IMG/VR virus record: IMGVR_UViG_3300042987_000873
Coordinates: 1 to 32,928 of that record
Source of the DNA: a virus
Reading direction: 5' to 3' (one strand)
Length of the DNA stretch: 32,928 bases
Shown here: piece after piece, positions 23,429 to 30,792 of the stretch
Position numbering within the stretch: the stretch's first letter is position 1
How the letters are laid out: each line of letters begins with the position of its first letter
Translations under genes and position numbers: made by a program
Notes under the pieces: generated by a model
What the model saw: the letters and a program-made list of their open reading frames with translations, nothing else
Told to the model about the DNA's origin: nothing
Databases searched by the model: none

Positions 23429-25335
23429 ACGGGCATTGCAGGTTGTTCAGGAGCCGGCTGTGCTGCAGGCTGAGGCGCCTGGATCTGCTGCTGCTGCTTG
23501 GGATTGGGCAGCATGCCGGTGGACTCAAAGTACGTCTGGATGTCCTTGCGGAGCTTACGAGCCTCGTTGGTGGCCACCTGCTCGTAGCCCTGCAGCAGCG
23601 AATCCAGCCGCTGCATGATGGCGTTCATCGCCGCCGGAGTGAATTGCTGACCCTGCTGCTGGGCGCCTTGCAGGTACTGCATGATGACGCCGATGCGGCC
23701 TGCGAAGTTCTGGCCTGGCTTGGCCGGCACCGGGATGCCAACGAGCAGCGTCGGGATGAGTTTGGCCTCGTCCTCGAGTTCGTCCTGAGCCTTCTGTCCG
23801 GGGTCCCGTAGGAGCCGCTTCACCAGAGTCGGGTCGTCCAGCTCCATGATGGACTTGTCCAGCTCGACCTGATCCACCCAGGGGCTCTGCGCGAAGAGTT
23901 GCTTGCGTGCGATCGCCTGATTGACCATGGCCTGACGACTGACCATGTCCATTCCTCCCTTGGGCTCGAGTTCATACTGGTCATGGAGGGCCACAGGATC
24001 GGCTGAGAGCGAATCTTCTGCGAAACGGTACTGCAGGCTCTGCTTGTCGTATTGGATGTAGAGGCTCCATGCCTGGCGATAGAGCTTCCCGAGCGACATG
24101 CGGAAAAGCCGGGCACGCAGATCGCCAGACTGCATGGACTGGGCATTGATCGACTTGATCTCGGTGGCAGTGCGGCGGGAACTCTGGCCTTCCACCATCG
24201 AGTTGATTCCGTAGTCCGGAGTGCCGATGCGTTGCTCGGCAATGGCCCGTGTGTTGTTCATCTCGACATCGAACGAGATGGGCGGCTGGGGCATAGTGAC
24301 CGGCGCTACACCGTAGGGAAGGATCTGGCCGGGCTGAAAACGCAGGTTGATGCTGTTTGGCAGCTCACGCTCGGCGCGGAACAGCGGCCGGTTGTAGAGC
24401 GTCATGGCATCATGCTTGTGATTCCACATCGAGGTCATCGACAGCTCGAACGGAGCGAGGATCTCGCAGATGCCGCGGGGCGAGAACCAACCCTTGTCCT
24501 TGATCTCGTAGGGGAAGTCGATGAAGGGAAGCTGCCCATGGTCATAGGGAAGTTCCATAGGCTCACGCAGGTCGATTGACTTATCTGCGGGGGAATAGGT
24601 GTAGATTTCCCACTTTCCAGCCTCGGTCTTACGGTAGACCTCCCAGACGATGATCATGTCCGGGTTGTTTGTGTAGGTGATGCCTTCCCGGAGGTTCTTG
24701 ACGTCGGACTCGACGTTGGTGCCGGGGATGTTGTCCTCCTGCGGGTTGCCGCGGATCTTGTCGATGGTGGCCTTGTCGGATTTCCAGCCCATCTGACGAG
24801 CCATGCGTTTGTAGGCGGCCACGCTCATGGGCATGACCTGAACAGCCCAGTCTGCGTCCTGCAGATCTACGGTGTAGGCAGGAACCAGGAAGTAGAGAGG
24901 ATCGATGGCGTCGAATCCGACCTTCTTGTCGCCCGGGTTCCAGAAGCACTTGATGACCGCCCGACCCGACATGAGGGTGTAATCGACCCAGGACAGGATC
25001 TCCTCCTGGAAGTTGGTCTTCTCTCGGATCTTATAGTTGAACCAATCCTCGGCGACCTTGGTGTAGGCGTTGAGCTGCTGGCGCATGGGCACGAAGCTGG
25101 CCACCACGTCCATGCCGAGCGCCTGCTGGAGAAAGAGCGGCTTGAGCTTCTCGATCTGGGTATCGATGAGCGGCCAGTGCATGTCGGATGCCTTGAGCCA
25201 CGGCTTGTTCTGGCGACGCAGGCCGTGATGCCGCAGTTCGTACCAGCGAGACTGGCGCAGTTCCCAAGGTTGCCGCTGATCGACAGCCTCTTCGATCTGA
25301 CCATGCAAACCATTCCGCTGACTGGTGTTCATCAT
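23425..25335 (-). CDS. Portal protein
   Basis: 636 residues from the ATG at 25335 (an adjacent ATG at 25332 and a TTG at 25344 are alternatives). The layout is that of large podovirus portals: an N-terminal part with WYELRHHG and LIDTQIEKLKPLFLQQ, then LSWVDYTLMSGRAVIKCFW and FDAIDPLYFLVP (about 140-155). A mid-region has PYDHGQLPFIDFPYEIKDKGWFSPRG, followed by the long crown-side helix with TPDYGIN..EGQSSRRTATEIKSINAQS. The C-terminus is Gln/Pro/Ala-rich. Twelve copies would form the ring through which DNA enters, docking the terminase encoded immediately upstream and the adaptor. Confidence 0.86.
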   Translation of the reverse strand: MMNTSQRNGLHGQIEEAVDQRQPWELRQSRWYELRHHGLRRQNKPWLKASDMHWPLIDTQIEKLKPLFLQQALGMDVVASFVPMRQQLNAYTKVAEDWFNYKIREKTNFQEEILSWVDYTLMSGRAVIKCFWNPGDKKVGFDAIDPLYFLVPAYTVDLQDADWAVQVMPMSVAAYKRMARQMGWKSDKATIDKIRGNPQEDNIPGTNVESDVKNLREGITYTNNPDMIIVWEVYRKTEAGKWEIYTYSPADKSIDLREPMELPYDHGQLPFIDFPYEIKDKGWFSPRGICEILAPFELSMTSMWNHKHDAMTLYNRPLFRAERELPNSINLRFQPGQILPYGVAPVTMPQPPISFDVEMNNTRAIAEQRIGTPDYGINSMVEGQSSRRTATEIKSINAQSMQSGDLRARLFRMSLGKLYRQAWSLYIQYDKQSLQYRFAEDSLSADPVALHDQYELEPKGGMDMVSRQAMVNQAIARKQLFAQSPWVDQVELDKSIMELDDPTLVKRLLRDPGQKAQDELEDEAKLIPTLLVGIPVPAKPGQNFAGRIGVIMQYLQGAQQQGQQFTPAAMNAIMQRLDSLLQGYEQVATNEARKLRKDIQTYFESTGMLPNPKQQQQIQAPQPAAQPAPEQPAMPV

Positions 25336-25347
25336 ATGTGTCAATGC

Positions 25348-26829
25348 TTATCCGCCGACCTCACAACCTACAAGCGCACCCTCATCGCCGCCTTCCAGAG
25401 GGCCAATCTCATCCTCCATGCGTTCCAGGAGGCTACGTCCGTCTTCACCGAGTGCTTTCATGTACTCGTCCATGCGTTTACCGCCTCCACCACAGAACGC
25501 CAGCACCATGGCATCGGCCCGATCTGGTGACGCGATGCCTCTGGCCCTCAATTCATCCTTGGATTCCAGCGCCAACTTGCCTTTTCCGTTGGTCCGGACC
25601 TTCCGGGTGATGAACTGGTTGATCAGGATGTCGTCATTGCCTGCCGGACCCAGATTGATCTCGTTCTTCTCAACGGATCGGCCGAATTCGATCCACATCT
25701 CGGCTCCCCGGGACACAAACTGGTCATCTCGGATGGCTTTCTCGCCGAAATTGACCCGGCGCACGTCCCAACCCTCCTGTTTGAGCGCATCGCACATGAC
25801 AACACCCATGCCGCCGACGTCTGCGTAGATATCCTCGGACTTCAGCCCCCATTTCCGGAACTGATAGATGAATTTCCCAATGGAATTCATGGTATCGCGA
25901 TCCTTCCACGAGATCAGACCCTTCACCGCGTTGCCCTGGCGCACGCAGAGCACGCTTTCGTCGCCACCGGCGGAAAAGTCACAGCCCGCAGTGAGCCGAT
26001 GCGCCTTCTCGTTGCTCTCAGGAGGCTGAGAGACCGATCTCTGCCAGTCCGCAGTCCTGACTGCCGTGAGCGAACCGTCGTCCTCCATGAATTCCGCATA
26101 GATCATGGACCGCACCAGCGGATGGTTCTCGCCCCAACGCTGAAACTGCTCGTCGATCCAGTCCTTCTTGATGTGCGGACAGTCGAATGCGGTGACGGTG
26201 AAGGTCTTCCAGCGGCCGTCGTTGCGTCGGAACACTTCGTAGAAGTAACCCCCGGCGCCTCCCGGGCTGGACATCATCAGAACCCGGCTGGGCTGACAGC
26301 GTTCCATCGACTGGAAGATGCCATCGGGCACCGCCTTGGCCTCGTCGATGATGTAGAGCAGGTTGTTGGATGGTCCTTGGCAGTGCCAGCCTTCTGCCTT
26401 CTCAGGGTTGGACGCCGAGAACCCGATGCAGCGGCTTTCCTCGCCCGGCTTGCAGCCGGCTCTCAAGTAAGTGATCTCACCGTCGATGACCTTGAACCCG
26501 GAATCAGGTCCGCCAAGGCCATTGGTGTACCGCTTGATGTACGGCCAGAGGGCGTCGGCCACCTGACGATAGACGCCGGCGGTGCAGACGCAGAGTGCGC
26601 CCTTGAACATGACCAGGTGCCACACCACAGCTGCTGCTGCGACGATGCTGGTCTTGCCGGAGCCGTTGGCTGCCTTGAGCGCCACCCTGGAATGCTTGGC
26701 GCACAGGGCGTCGAGCACGTTCTCCTGCCATGGATACACCTCGAGGCCCAGCATGAGCTTCGGGAAGTTCCGCAATTCGCTCGCCTCTTCGATGAGCTTC
26801 TTGCGTTTCCATGCCGGCATCTTGCTCAT
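25348..26829 (-). CDS. terL: Terminase large subunit
   Basis: 493 residues, the usual length. The ATPase domain has Walker A AANGSGKT (53-60), Walker B LLYIIDE (157-163) with catalytic Glu163, and coupling motif MMSSPGG (185-191). The nuclease domain shows Asp284 (GCDFSAGGDES), Asp337 (YADVGGMG) and a late PDRADA (Asp436/Asp439), the three metal-binding acids of the RNase H-like headful nuclease. The enzyme cuts concatemeric DNA and pumps it into the procapsid through the portal encoded next. The start ATG overlaps the preceding micro-gene stop (ATGA). Confidence 0.93.
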   Translation of the reverse strand: MSKMPAWKRKKLIEEASELRNFPKLMLGLEVYPWQENVLDALCAKHSRVALKAANGSGKTSIVAAAAVVWHLVMFKGALCVCTAGVYRQVADALWPYIKRYTNGLGGPDSGFKVIDGEITYLRAGCKPGEESRCIGFSASNPEKAEGWHCQGPSNNLLYIIDEAKAVPDGIFQSMERCQPSRVLMMSSPGGAGGYFYEVFRRNDGRWKTFTVTAFDCPHIKKDWIDEQFQRWGENHPLVRSMIYAEFMEDDGSLTAVRTADWQRSVSQPPESNEKAHRLTAGCDFSAGGDESVLCVRQGNAVKGLISWKDRDTMNSIGKFIYQFRKWGLKSEDIYADVGGMGVVMCDALKQEGWDVRRVNFGEKAIRDDQFVSRGAEMWIEFGRSVEKNEINLGPAGNDDILINQFITRKVRTNGKGKLALESKDELRARGIASPDRADAMVLAFCGGGGKRMDEYMKALGEDGRSLLERMEDEIGPLEGGDEGALVGCEVGG

Positions 26830-27002
26830 ATCACAGGCTCAAACTTCGCCAAGAACTCCTTGTACCTGCGAACGCATACCTTGCCTTTGCGCTCGTAGAT
26901 GACGACTCGTTCCTTCATCTCGCCGACCCTGAACTCGGCATTGTCGTTGAGCAGCTCGACAGTCTTTGTCGGCTCAGACCTGATCTTCCATTTTGCACTC
27001 AT
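26826..27002 (-). CDS. Small basic protein before terL
   Basis: 58 residues from the ATG at 27002, which shares one base with the preceding stop. It is short and strongly charged (WKIRSEPTKTVELLNDNAEFRVGEMKERVVIYERKGKVCVRRYKEFLAKF), predicted as a small beta-meander plus helix, with no membrane segment. The stop overlaps the large terminase start by four bases. No family is recognised. It may simply be a coupling gene, or bind terminase or DNA. Confidence 0.6.
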   Translation of the reverse strand: MSAKWKIRSEPTKTVELLNDNAEFRVGEMKERVVIYERKGKVCVRRYKEFLAKFEPVI

Positions 27003-27241
27003 CAATTGTTCCTCGAGATCCTCTTGTCCTGCACCTTGTCGATCAGATCGCTCAGGACATCGACGAACCGTTGCAGGTCTTCCTTGCCGGCCAAAGCCCA
27101 GCGTTCGGTACGCAGCACCACATCCGGACCATCGCCGTGATCAACAATCTCGATCTCCAGCGTGTTGTGTTCCTCTTCGGTGTCAGCACCCGGATCGGTC
27201 GGCTGGATGAACGTGGCATTCATGGAATAGATCTCACTCAT
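27002..27241 (-). CDS. Hypothetical acidic protein
   Basis: 79 residues from the ATG at 27241, slightly overlapping the end of the preceding gene. NTLEIEIVDHGDGPDVVLRTERWALAGKEDLQRFVDVLSDLIDKV is a predicted beta hairpin followed by a long amphipathic helix. This pattern of small phage proteins (xxWxL.. ELxxFxxxL) is usually of unknown function. No signal peptide or cysteine is present. The upstream ATG-less stretch of the same frame overlaps another gene and is excluded. Confidence 0.58.
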   Translation of the reverse strand: MSEIYSMNATFIQPTDPGADTEEEHNTLEIEIVDHGDGPDVVLRTERWALAGKEDLQRFVDVLSDLIDKVQDKRISRNN

Positions 27242-27356
27242 GGATGGATTTGTAATCGCTGAACCAGCGTCTGACGAAAGCCTCGTTGTTGGAGCGGGCC
27301 ACCAGGAACCTGGCCTCCTCACATAGCCGCTTGTAGATGACCTCCCGCAGCTTCAT
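27234..27356 (-). CDS. Short C-terminal helical protein, possible frameshifted continuation
   Basis: 40 residues from the ATG at 27356 (MKLREVIYKRLCEEARFLVARSNNEAF onward). The same frame reads as good coiled coil another ten or more residues upstream (RIEELEDRLHQ), with no start codon there. The preceding gene (27383-27571) is itself a coiled coil that ends just where this begins. Either this is an independent micro-gene, or the two are one coiled-coil protein split by a frameshift at about 27380-27395. Confidence 0.45.
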   Translation of the reverse strand: MKLREVIYKRLCEEARFLVARSNNEAFVRRWFSDYKSIHE

Positions 27357-27382
27357 CTGATGCAGCCTGTCCTCCAGCTCCT

Positions 27383-27571
27383 CTATCCGTTGTTCCTGTC
27401 CCTCTCGACGATCAGATCCTGACGCAGACGCAGATTCTCCCGGACCAGATGCGTGATGACGCGGTCCTGTTCTTGGATGTACGTCAACAGTGCGGGCAGC
27501 CGTTCGCATATCAGCTTGTCGTCCTCGAACCTGGGTTCCCGCTTAAACCTGTCCTTCACGGGCTTTTGCAT
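27383..27571 (-). CDS. Coiled-coil micro-protein
   Basis: 62 residues from the ATG at 27571. It has a basic N-terminus (KPVKDRFKREPRFEDDKLI), then a heptad-like helix (ALLTYIQEQDRVITHLVRENLRLRQDLIVERDRNNG). The stop TAG lies within a stretch where the next frame continues the heptad register (RIEELEDRLHQM). Its start overlaps the end of the 27543-27746 gene by 29 bases. Function is unknown. Small coiled-coil proteins of this sort are common in the early or accessory part of phage genomes. Confidence 0.6.
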   Translation of the reverse strand: MQKPVKDRFKREPRFEDDKLICERLPALLTYIQEQDRVITHLVRENLRLRQDLIVERDRNNG

Positions 27572-27746
27572 CAGATGATGGGTTCCCGGCTGCGGAGGAG
27601 CCCGAATTCAATTTCAGGCCCACCACAGGAGTGCCGCAGCCGGCATCCCCACACTCATGGGAACGCGCAGATGCTTCCTCAGTCTTGCTCTGCTTGTCCA
27701 CAACCTTGTAGGTGATGCTCACCCCTTCTTCCAGCGATAGTGCCAT
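27543..27746 (-). CDS. Hypothetical small protein
   Basis: 67 residues from the ATG at 27746; an alternative GTG at 27722 would overlap the upstream stop in the usual four-base way and give a shorter protein beginning SITYKVVDKQSK. The N-terminal half looks like a beta strand followed by a polar linker; CGDAGCG in the middle gives two cysteines. The C-terminal part is Ser/Ala/Gly-rich and probably unstructured, where it overlaps the next gene. No family is recognised. Confidence 0.5.
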   Translation of the reverse strand: MALSLEEGVSITYKVVDKQSKTEEASARSHECGDAGCGTPVVGLKLNSGSSAAGNPSSDAKAREGQV

Positions 27747-27982
27747 GTCGGATAGACTCCTCTCCGGCCATTCGGAATGCGAAACTTCTTCTGATCAATC
27801 GTGCCCAGATCAATCCCCTTACGGACCAACCTGATTGCCTGAGACACGCTCATGCCCCATTCCTTGGCCAACTGGGCCATCGTCTTCCACTCCTTGGGCA
27901 CGCGCTCCGCCTGACAGCAGATGGCAGCCTTCAGTTCCTTCAGAAGCTGGGCAGAGTCCATGTCTTCTCGTGTTGCGGCCAT
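27719..27982 (-). CDS. Winged-helix-like DNA-binding protein
   Basis: 87 residues from the ATG at 27982 (a second ATG at 27961 is possible). KTMAQLAKEWGMSVSQAIRLVRKGIDLGTIDQKKFRIPNG is a helix-turn-helix with a wing: helix 2 (MAQLAKEWG), turn, recognition helix (SVSQAIRLVRKGI), then a beta hairpin (KFRIPNGRRGVYPTWHYRW). This MarR/ArsR-like small layout is found in many phages as a minimal regulator. It overlaps the end of the phosphoesterase gene by 43 bases in another frame. It may control the accessory operon. Confidence 0.68.
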   Translation of the reverse strand: MAATREDMDSAQLLKELKAAICCQAERVPKEWKTMAQLAKEWGMSVSQAIRLVRKGIDLGTIDQKKFRIPNGRRGVYPTWHYRWKKG

Positions 27983-28683
27983 TGATGCACATAGAGCTGT
28001 GCCTTGTCGTCGGTCACCTCTCCGAAGACGATCCCATGGCTCCACGCCAACGTGCCCCGGCGGCGATGAGCGTACTCCATGGCAGGAACATCGGCCAACG
28101 TTCCGGGGGACAACGCGCACGGACCGTCACTCCGTCGACCCCAAGCTGCACCAGCCCGGTGGGCATGAGCCACGACACAGTTGCCCCAGGTCTCGGCTGA
28201 GTCCCGCAGGAAGTTCTCTGAGTAGAGTGTTCCATGTCCCCATTTGAATCCGCCCAGTTCATACCAGCAATTCGGCAACACGCCGTGATGCTCGATGAAC
28301 ACCTTCGTATGCCTCTTGATCGGCTCGATCATGCGTTGCCATACAGCCTCAGCGAATCCGCGCACAACCGCGTTGTGATGGTTCAAATACATCTTGGCCC
28401 GCTCATCATGGTTCCCGAGCGTGAACACCGTCGGCCGCAATTCGTTCAGGAACTTCCGACCCTGATCGATGTCATCCATGTAGTCATCGGCCGCATCTGC
28501 GTTGTTTGGGTTGGCCAGTGCTCCAGCTCTGAGTGCAGACAGATCGTACGCATCACCCAGGTGAATCACATGCGCCGGCTTGTAGCTGTCGCGGAAACGC
28601 AAGACCGCAGCCAACGCCTGTTTGTTGGCCCGCGACCCATGTGAACAGCCCACCGCCATCACACGTTTCCACTTCCTCACCAC
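27940..28683 (-). CDS. Calcineurin-like metallophosphoesterase
   Basis: About 247 residues if the GTG at 28683 is used; a TTG at 28728 and an ATG at 28659 are alternatives, and the domain's first strand needs the residues just before the ATG. The motifs appear in order: GCSHG (where the family usually has GDxHG), GDAYD, GNHDE, an HG after KWG, and AHAH. The first Asp ligand is therefore replaced by Cys, though the other metal ligands remain. Phages use such enzymes in nucleotide or RNA-end processing or defence evasion; the substrate cannot be read here. Confidence 0.8.
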   Translation of the reverse strand: MVRKWKRVMAVGCSHGSRANKQALAAVLRFRDSYKPAHVIHLGDAYDLSALRAGALANPNNADAADDYMDDIDQGRKFLNELRPTVFTLGNHDERAKMYLNHHNAVVRGFAEAVWQRMIEPIKRHTKVFIEHHGVLPNCWYELGGFKWGHGTLYSENFLRDSAETWGNCVVAHAHRAGAAWGRRSDGPCALSPGTLADVPAMEYAHRRRGTLAWSHGIVFGEVTDDKAQLYVHQWPQHEKTWTLPSF

Positions 28684-28737
28684 ATTCACGATGCCGCATA
28701 TACGCCATGATTCCTGAACACCTTGCAATGCAATGGC

Positions 28738-28959
28738 CTACTCCAGCCCCTCGTTGTCACATTCCATGATCGTGTCGCATACCAGCTTGTACGCATACTC
28801 GAGTGCCTCATCTGCGGTCTTGAACTCATGGCCGTACTTGATCTTGCCGCGCAGATCCTGGCGTATGCCCTCGAGCCCGGCCTTGTAGGCCATCCCCAGC
28901 AATGCAGCCCGATGCTCGCATTTCTCCATCGGCAGTTGGAACTCGAGGGTAGCTTTCAC
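28738..28959 (-). CDS. Hypothetical small helical protein
   Basis: 73 residues from a GTG at 28959 preceded by GGAGGGTGCC, a good SD that lies inside the end of the upstream gene. LEFQLPMEKCEHRAALLGMAYKAGLEGIRQDLRGKIKYG is followed by DEALEYAYKLVCDTIM, a largely helical protein with two cysteines. The pattern resembles small phage proteins of unknown function (LEF.LPEE...A..G). Its stop lies ten bases before the possible TTG start of the phosphoesterase. Confidence 0.6.
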   Translation of the reverse strand: MKATLEFQLPMEKCEHRAALLGMAYKAGLEGIRQDLRGKIKYGHEFKTADEALEYAYKLVCDTIMECDNEGLE

Positions 28960-29486
28960 GGCACCCTCCGCAGCTTCACAGAATCCCCCTCCGGTATCAC
29001 CACCGCAGCACGCAGCATGCAGGCATTGGTGACGAGCACCGGAGTCTTGTAGAGCGCAGACAGGGCTGTGGGTTCCTTGCCGTCTAGCGTGTAACGCACC
29101 GGCAGGTTGCCCAGCGAGCAGACCAGCCGGATCTGACTAGGGCCACGAATGTCCACGGTGTCCCCGCGCACCTCGGTGTTGTTCACGAAGATCCGGATGA
29201 CTCGCTGCCAGCGCACCTTGTAGAGCGCAGAGTGACCACTAGTGCTCTCTACACGATACGTTCCAGCGTCAGCTTCCTGCGCAGACGGGATCTCAAACAC
29301 GCGGTTGGTAGCGCCCGGGATTGGTTGGCCACCCAGAGACCACTGGTAGTCCTCAGCGGTGTGCGGTGCCTCCAGCCGCAGCGGCAGATTCTCCAGCGCG
29401 ATCTGGGCTGATGCGGAGAAGGCAACGCAACTGACGAGCAATCCTCGGAAGTTGATGTAACAAAAACTAATCAGTGTTTGTTTCAT
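28956..29486 (-). CDS. Secreted Ig-like + chitobiase-C-terminal-like protein
   Basis: 176 residues from the ATG at 29486, which has a strong SD (AAGGAGG seven bases before). The first 27 residues are a signal peptide (basic start, hydrophobic FRGLLVSCVAFSASA, likely cut after SASA). Residues about 40-90 look like an immunoglobulin-like domain: Tyr47-Gln-Trp49 and the DAGTY signature (73-77). Residues about 118-170 match the CHB_HEX_C/FN3-associated pattern, with VRYTLDGKEPTALSALYKTPV (130-150). It has no enzymatic motif. It could be exported to the periplasm or cell surface, for example to alter adsorption. It is unusual among the adjacent micro-genes. Confidence 0.72.
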   Translation of the reverse strand: MKQTLISFCYINFRGLLVSCVAFSASAQIALENLPLRLEAPHTAEDYQWSLGGQPIPGATNRVFEIPSAQEADAGTYRVESTSGHSALYKVRWQRVIRIFVNNTEVRGDTVDIRGPSQIRLVCSLGNLPVRYTLDGKEPTALSALYKTPVLVTNACMLRAAVVIPEGDSVKLRRVP

Positions 29487-29719
29487 GGTTTGGCCTCCTT
29501 GGCTACACACCACCTTTCCAAACCAAGACGATCAATTAATGCTTCCAGCCGCTTGATGTGCTCGTTCGCTGCGTTGAGTTCGCGTTCGAGTTTCTTGCAG
29601 AAATCTGATTCCACGAAGTCACCAGATCCGTCCTTGTAATGTTCAACTCCAAGATGTGCGTCTCCGCGTTTCACAATCACATCAAATGTGCATTCATTCG
29701 TCCTCGGAGTGTCACTCAT
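29483..29719 (-). CDS. Coiled-coil micro-protein, tandem family member 1
   Basis: 78 residues. MSDTPRTNE is a start common in phage micro-proteins. The second half is the family coiled coil (FCKKLERELNAANEHIKRLEAL). The protein ends in KEAKP, whose codons carry the SD for the next gene and overlap its ATG. The nucleotide stretch encoding ERELNAA..IKRLE is close to the copies in the next two genes, so these are tandem paralogues. Function is unknown; they may form coiled-coil hetero-oligomers. Confidence 0.65.
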   Translation of the reverse strand: MSDTPRTNECTFDVIVKRGDAHLGVEHYKDGSGDFVESDFCKKLERELNAANEHIKRLEALIDRLGLERWCVAKEAKP

Positions 29720-29976
29720 GGCTTGATCTCCTTGTATTCATCCCATTTATCTGTGGCATCTCTGCAACTTCTGCACGGACCGCTCATTCCGCATCCACAG
29801 GCGACTGTTTCGTACAGTTCGTCCCCAGCCTCCTCCAGCCGCTTGATCCGCTCCTTGGCCGCGTTGAGTTCGCGTTCAAGTTGGCGTGCAAATTGAGACA
29901 TCTCCAACCATGACGTGTAACTGTCTTGATCGAGAAGCTCGTCGTTCTTTTCATCAGTCCTAGGGGTGTACTTCAT
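29716..29976 (-). CDS. Coiled-coil micro-protein, tandem family member 2
   Basis: 86 residues from the ATG at 29976. KYTPRTDEKND matches the MSDTPRTNE start of the neighbour. ARQLERELNAAKERIKRLEEAGDEL is the shared coil, nearly identical to member 1 in protein and DNA. CGCGMSGPCRSC adds a cysteine cluster (CxC...CxxC) absent from member 1. It ends in KEIKP with the coupled ATGA junction. An upstream frame extension overlaps its neighbour and lacks an ATG, so the ATG is chosen. Confidence 0.65.
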   Translation of the reverse strand: MKYTPRTDEKNDELLDQDSYTSWLEMSQFARQLERELNAAKERIKRLEEAGDELYETVACGCGMSGPCRSCRDATDKWDEYKEIKP

Positions 29977-30320
29977 GGCTTGGCATTCTTGACTGCGGTC
30001 CACTGTGCTGTCCGATCAGCAGATGGTGGCGTGAATGCTGCAAGCCTATCCCCAGCCTCCTCCAACCGCTTGATGTGCGCTCTCAGATTCCGGACGTTTG
30101 CAATCAGCGCATCCTCTCCAAAGTAGGCCAGATCCAAGTCGCCTTTGAGCTTCTTGTTCTCGATCTCCACACAGGTCATGCTTCTAGCCCACTGAGGCCG
30201 GAACGTCTCGCAGTAGCTGGAACCGCAGCGGTACCCTTGGATCCCGTTTTGGTTGCGATCCGCAGGTAGGCCGCAGTGAGGGCATCTCATTGAGTTTGTC
30301 TCACCAACATGGTCACTCAT
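29973..30320 (-). CDS. Coiled-coil + zinc-finger-like micro-protein, family member 3
   Basis: 115 residues. The N-terminus has CPHC (13-16) and a downstream C..S..C pair (RCGSSYCETF), a zinc-ribbon-like layout. The middle is a long coil (VEIENKKLKGDLDLAYFGEDALIANVRNLRAHIKRLEEAGDRL), whose end again matches the IKRLEEAGD of member 2. The C-terminus ends in KNAKP over the ATGA junction. Strong SD (GGAGGCCAAG) precedes the ATG at 30320. It looks like a fusion of a zinc finger to the shared coil module. Confidence 0.65.
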   Translation of the reverse strand: MSDHVGETNSMRCPHCGLPADRNQNGIQGYRCGSSYCETFRPQWARSMTCVEIENKKLKGDLDLAYFGEDALIANVRNLRAHIKRLEEAGDRLAAFTPPSADRTAQWTAVKNAKP

Positions 30321-30553
30321 GGCTTGGCCTCCACGATTCGGATCACCTCCGCCAGCGCCTTGGCATCTGCAGCGTGCTCTGGCTGTGCCTCCTTTGGATC
30401 AGTCCAACGCTCTCCAGTCAGCAGCGCCTCCAACTCCTCCACGCGCTCACGCAGTTGGCCAATCTCCTCCTCCAGCTTCCGCGCAAACTCAGAGTCCACC
30501 ACCCACCGCTCCGGACCAATCTGCCACTCGTGATGTGATACTCGATCGCTCAT
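30317..30553 (-). CDS. Coiled-coil micro-protein, family member 4
   Basis: 78 residues from the ATG at 30553. MSDRVSHHEWQIGPERWVVDSEFARKLEEEIGQLRERVEELEALL has the same place and length of coil as members 1-3 but a more diverged sequence. It ends in VEAKP over the ATGA junction with GGAGGCCAAG. It continues the train of tandem micro-genes. No enzyme motif is present. Confidence 0.62.
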   Translation of the reverse strand: MSDRVSHHEWQIGPERWVVDSEFARKLEEEIGQLRERVEELEALLTGERWTDPKEAQPEHAADAKALAEVIRIVEAKP

Positions 30554-30792
30554 AGCCCAGCCTCCACCAGATCCCTGTCCAGGAAACAAGGCGTCCTGTC
30601 ACCCACCCACGCCCCCAACTGGTTGAACTCATACCACTCCAACGCATCCTCACGACTACCCATCTGCTCCTCCAACTTGGCCAGCACCTTGTCCTTGTCG
30701 TAACACACAATCGGCTCAGCACCGCACCGCTCCACCAAGCCAGCAATGCAGTCGTCAAAACCGTCCATCTTCAGTAGGCCATCCACACTCAT
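30550..30792 (-). CDS. Hypothetical small acidic protein
   Basis: 80 residues from the ATG at 30792 with an SD (GGAGG) eight bases before. MSVDGLLKMDGFDDCIAGLVERCGAEPIVCYDKDKVLAKLEEQMGSREDALEWYEFNQLGAWVGDRTP is a mixed alpha/beta protein. The segment with VCYDKDKVLAKLE..GM..EALEWYEFNQLGAWVG is a pattern I recall from small phage-encoded proteins of unknown function. It contains three cysteines. It is coupled on both sides by ATGA overlaps. Confidence 0.65.
   Translation of the reverse strand: MSVDGLLKMDGFDDCIAGLVERCGAEPIVCYDKDKVLAKLEEQMGSREDALEWYEFNQLGAWVGDRTPCFLDRDLVEAGL

Larger units (their letters stand above)
29483..30553 (-). repeat. Tandem array of related coiled-coil micro-genes
   Basis: Four consecutive genes share a coil block; members 1 and 2 are near-identical over about 60 bases near 29541-29598 and 29838-29890, and member 3 shares the end of it near 30052-30078. 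All six gene junctions between 29483 and 30792 are ATGA overlaps, most with an SD (GGAGG) in the last codons. The pattern suggests repeated duplication and shuffling of one small cassette. Confidence 0.65.

Noticed and set aside
25999-26898. 299-residue plus-strand open frame opposite the large terminase
   Set aside because: The minus frame has full ATPase and nuclease motifs; the plus frame is a shadow.
29716-30003. Upstream-extended starts in micro-genes (29716-30003, 30317-30589)
   Set aside because: The ATGA junction and SD point to the internal ATG codons at 29976 and 30553.
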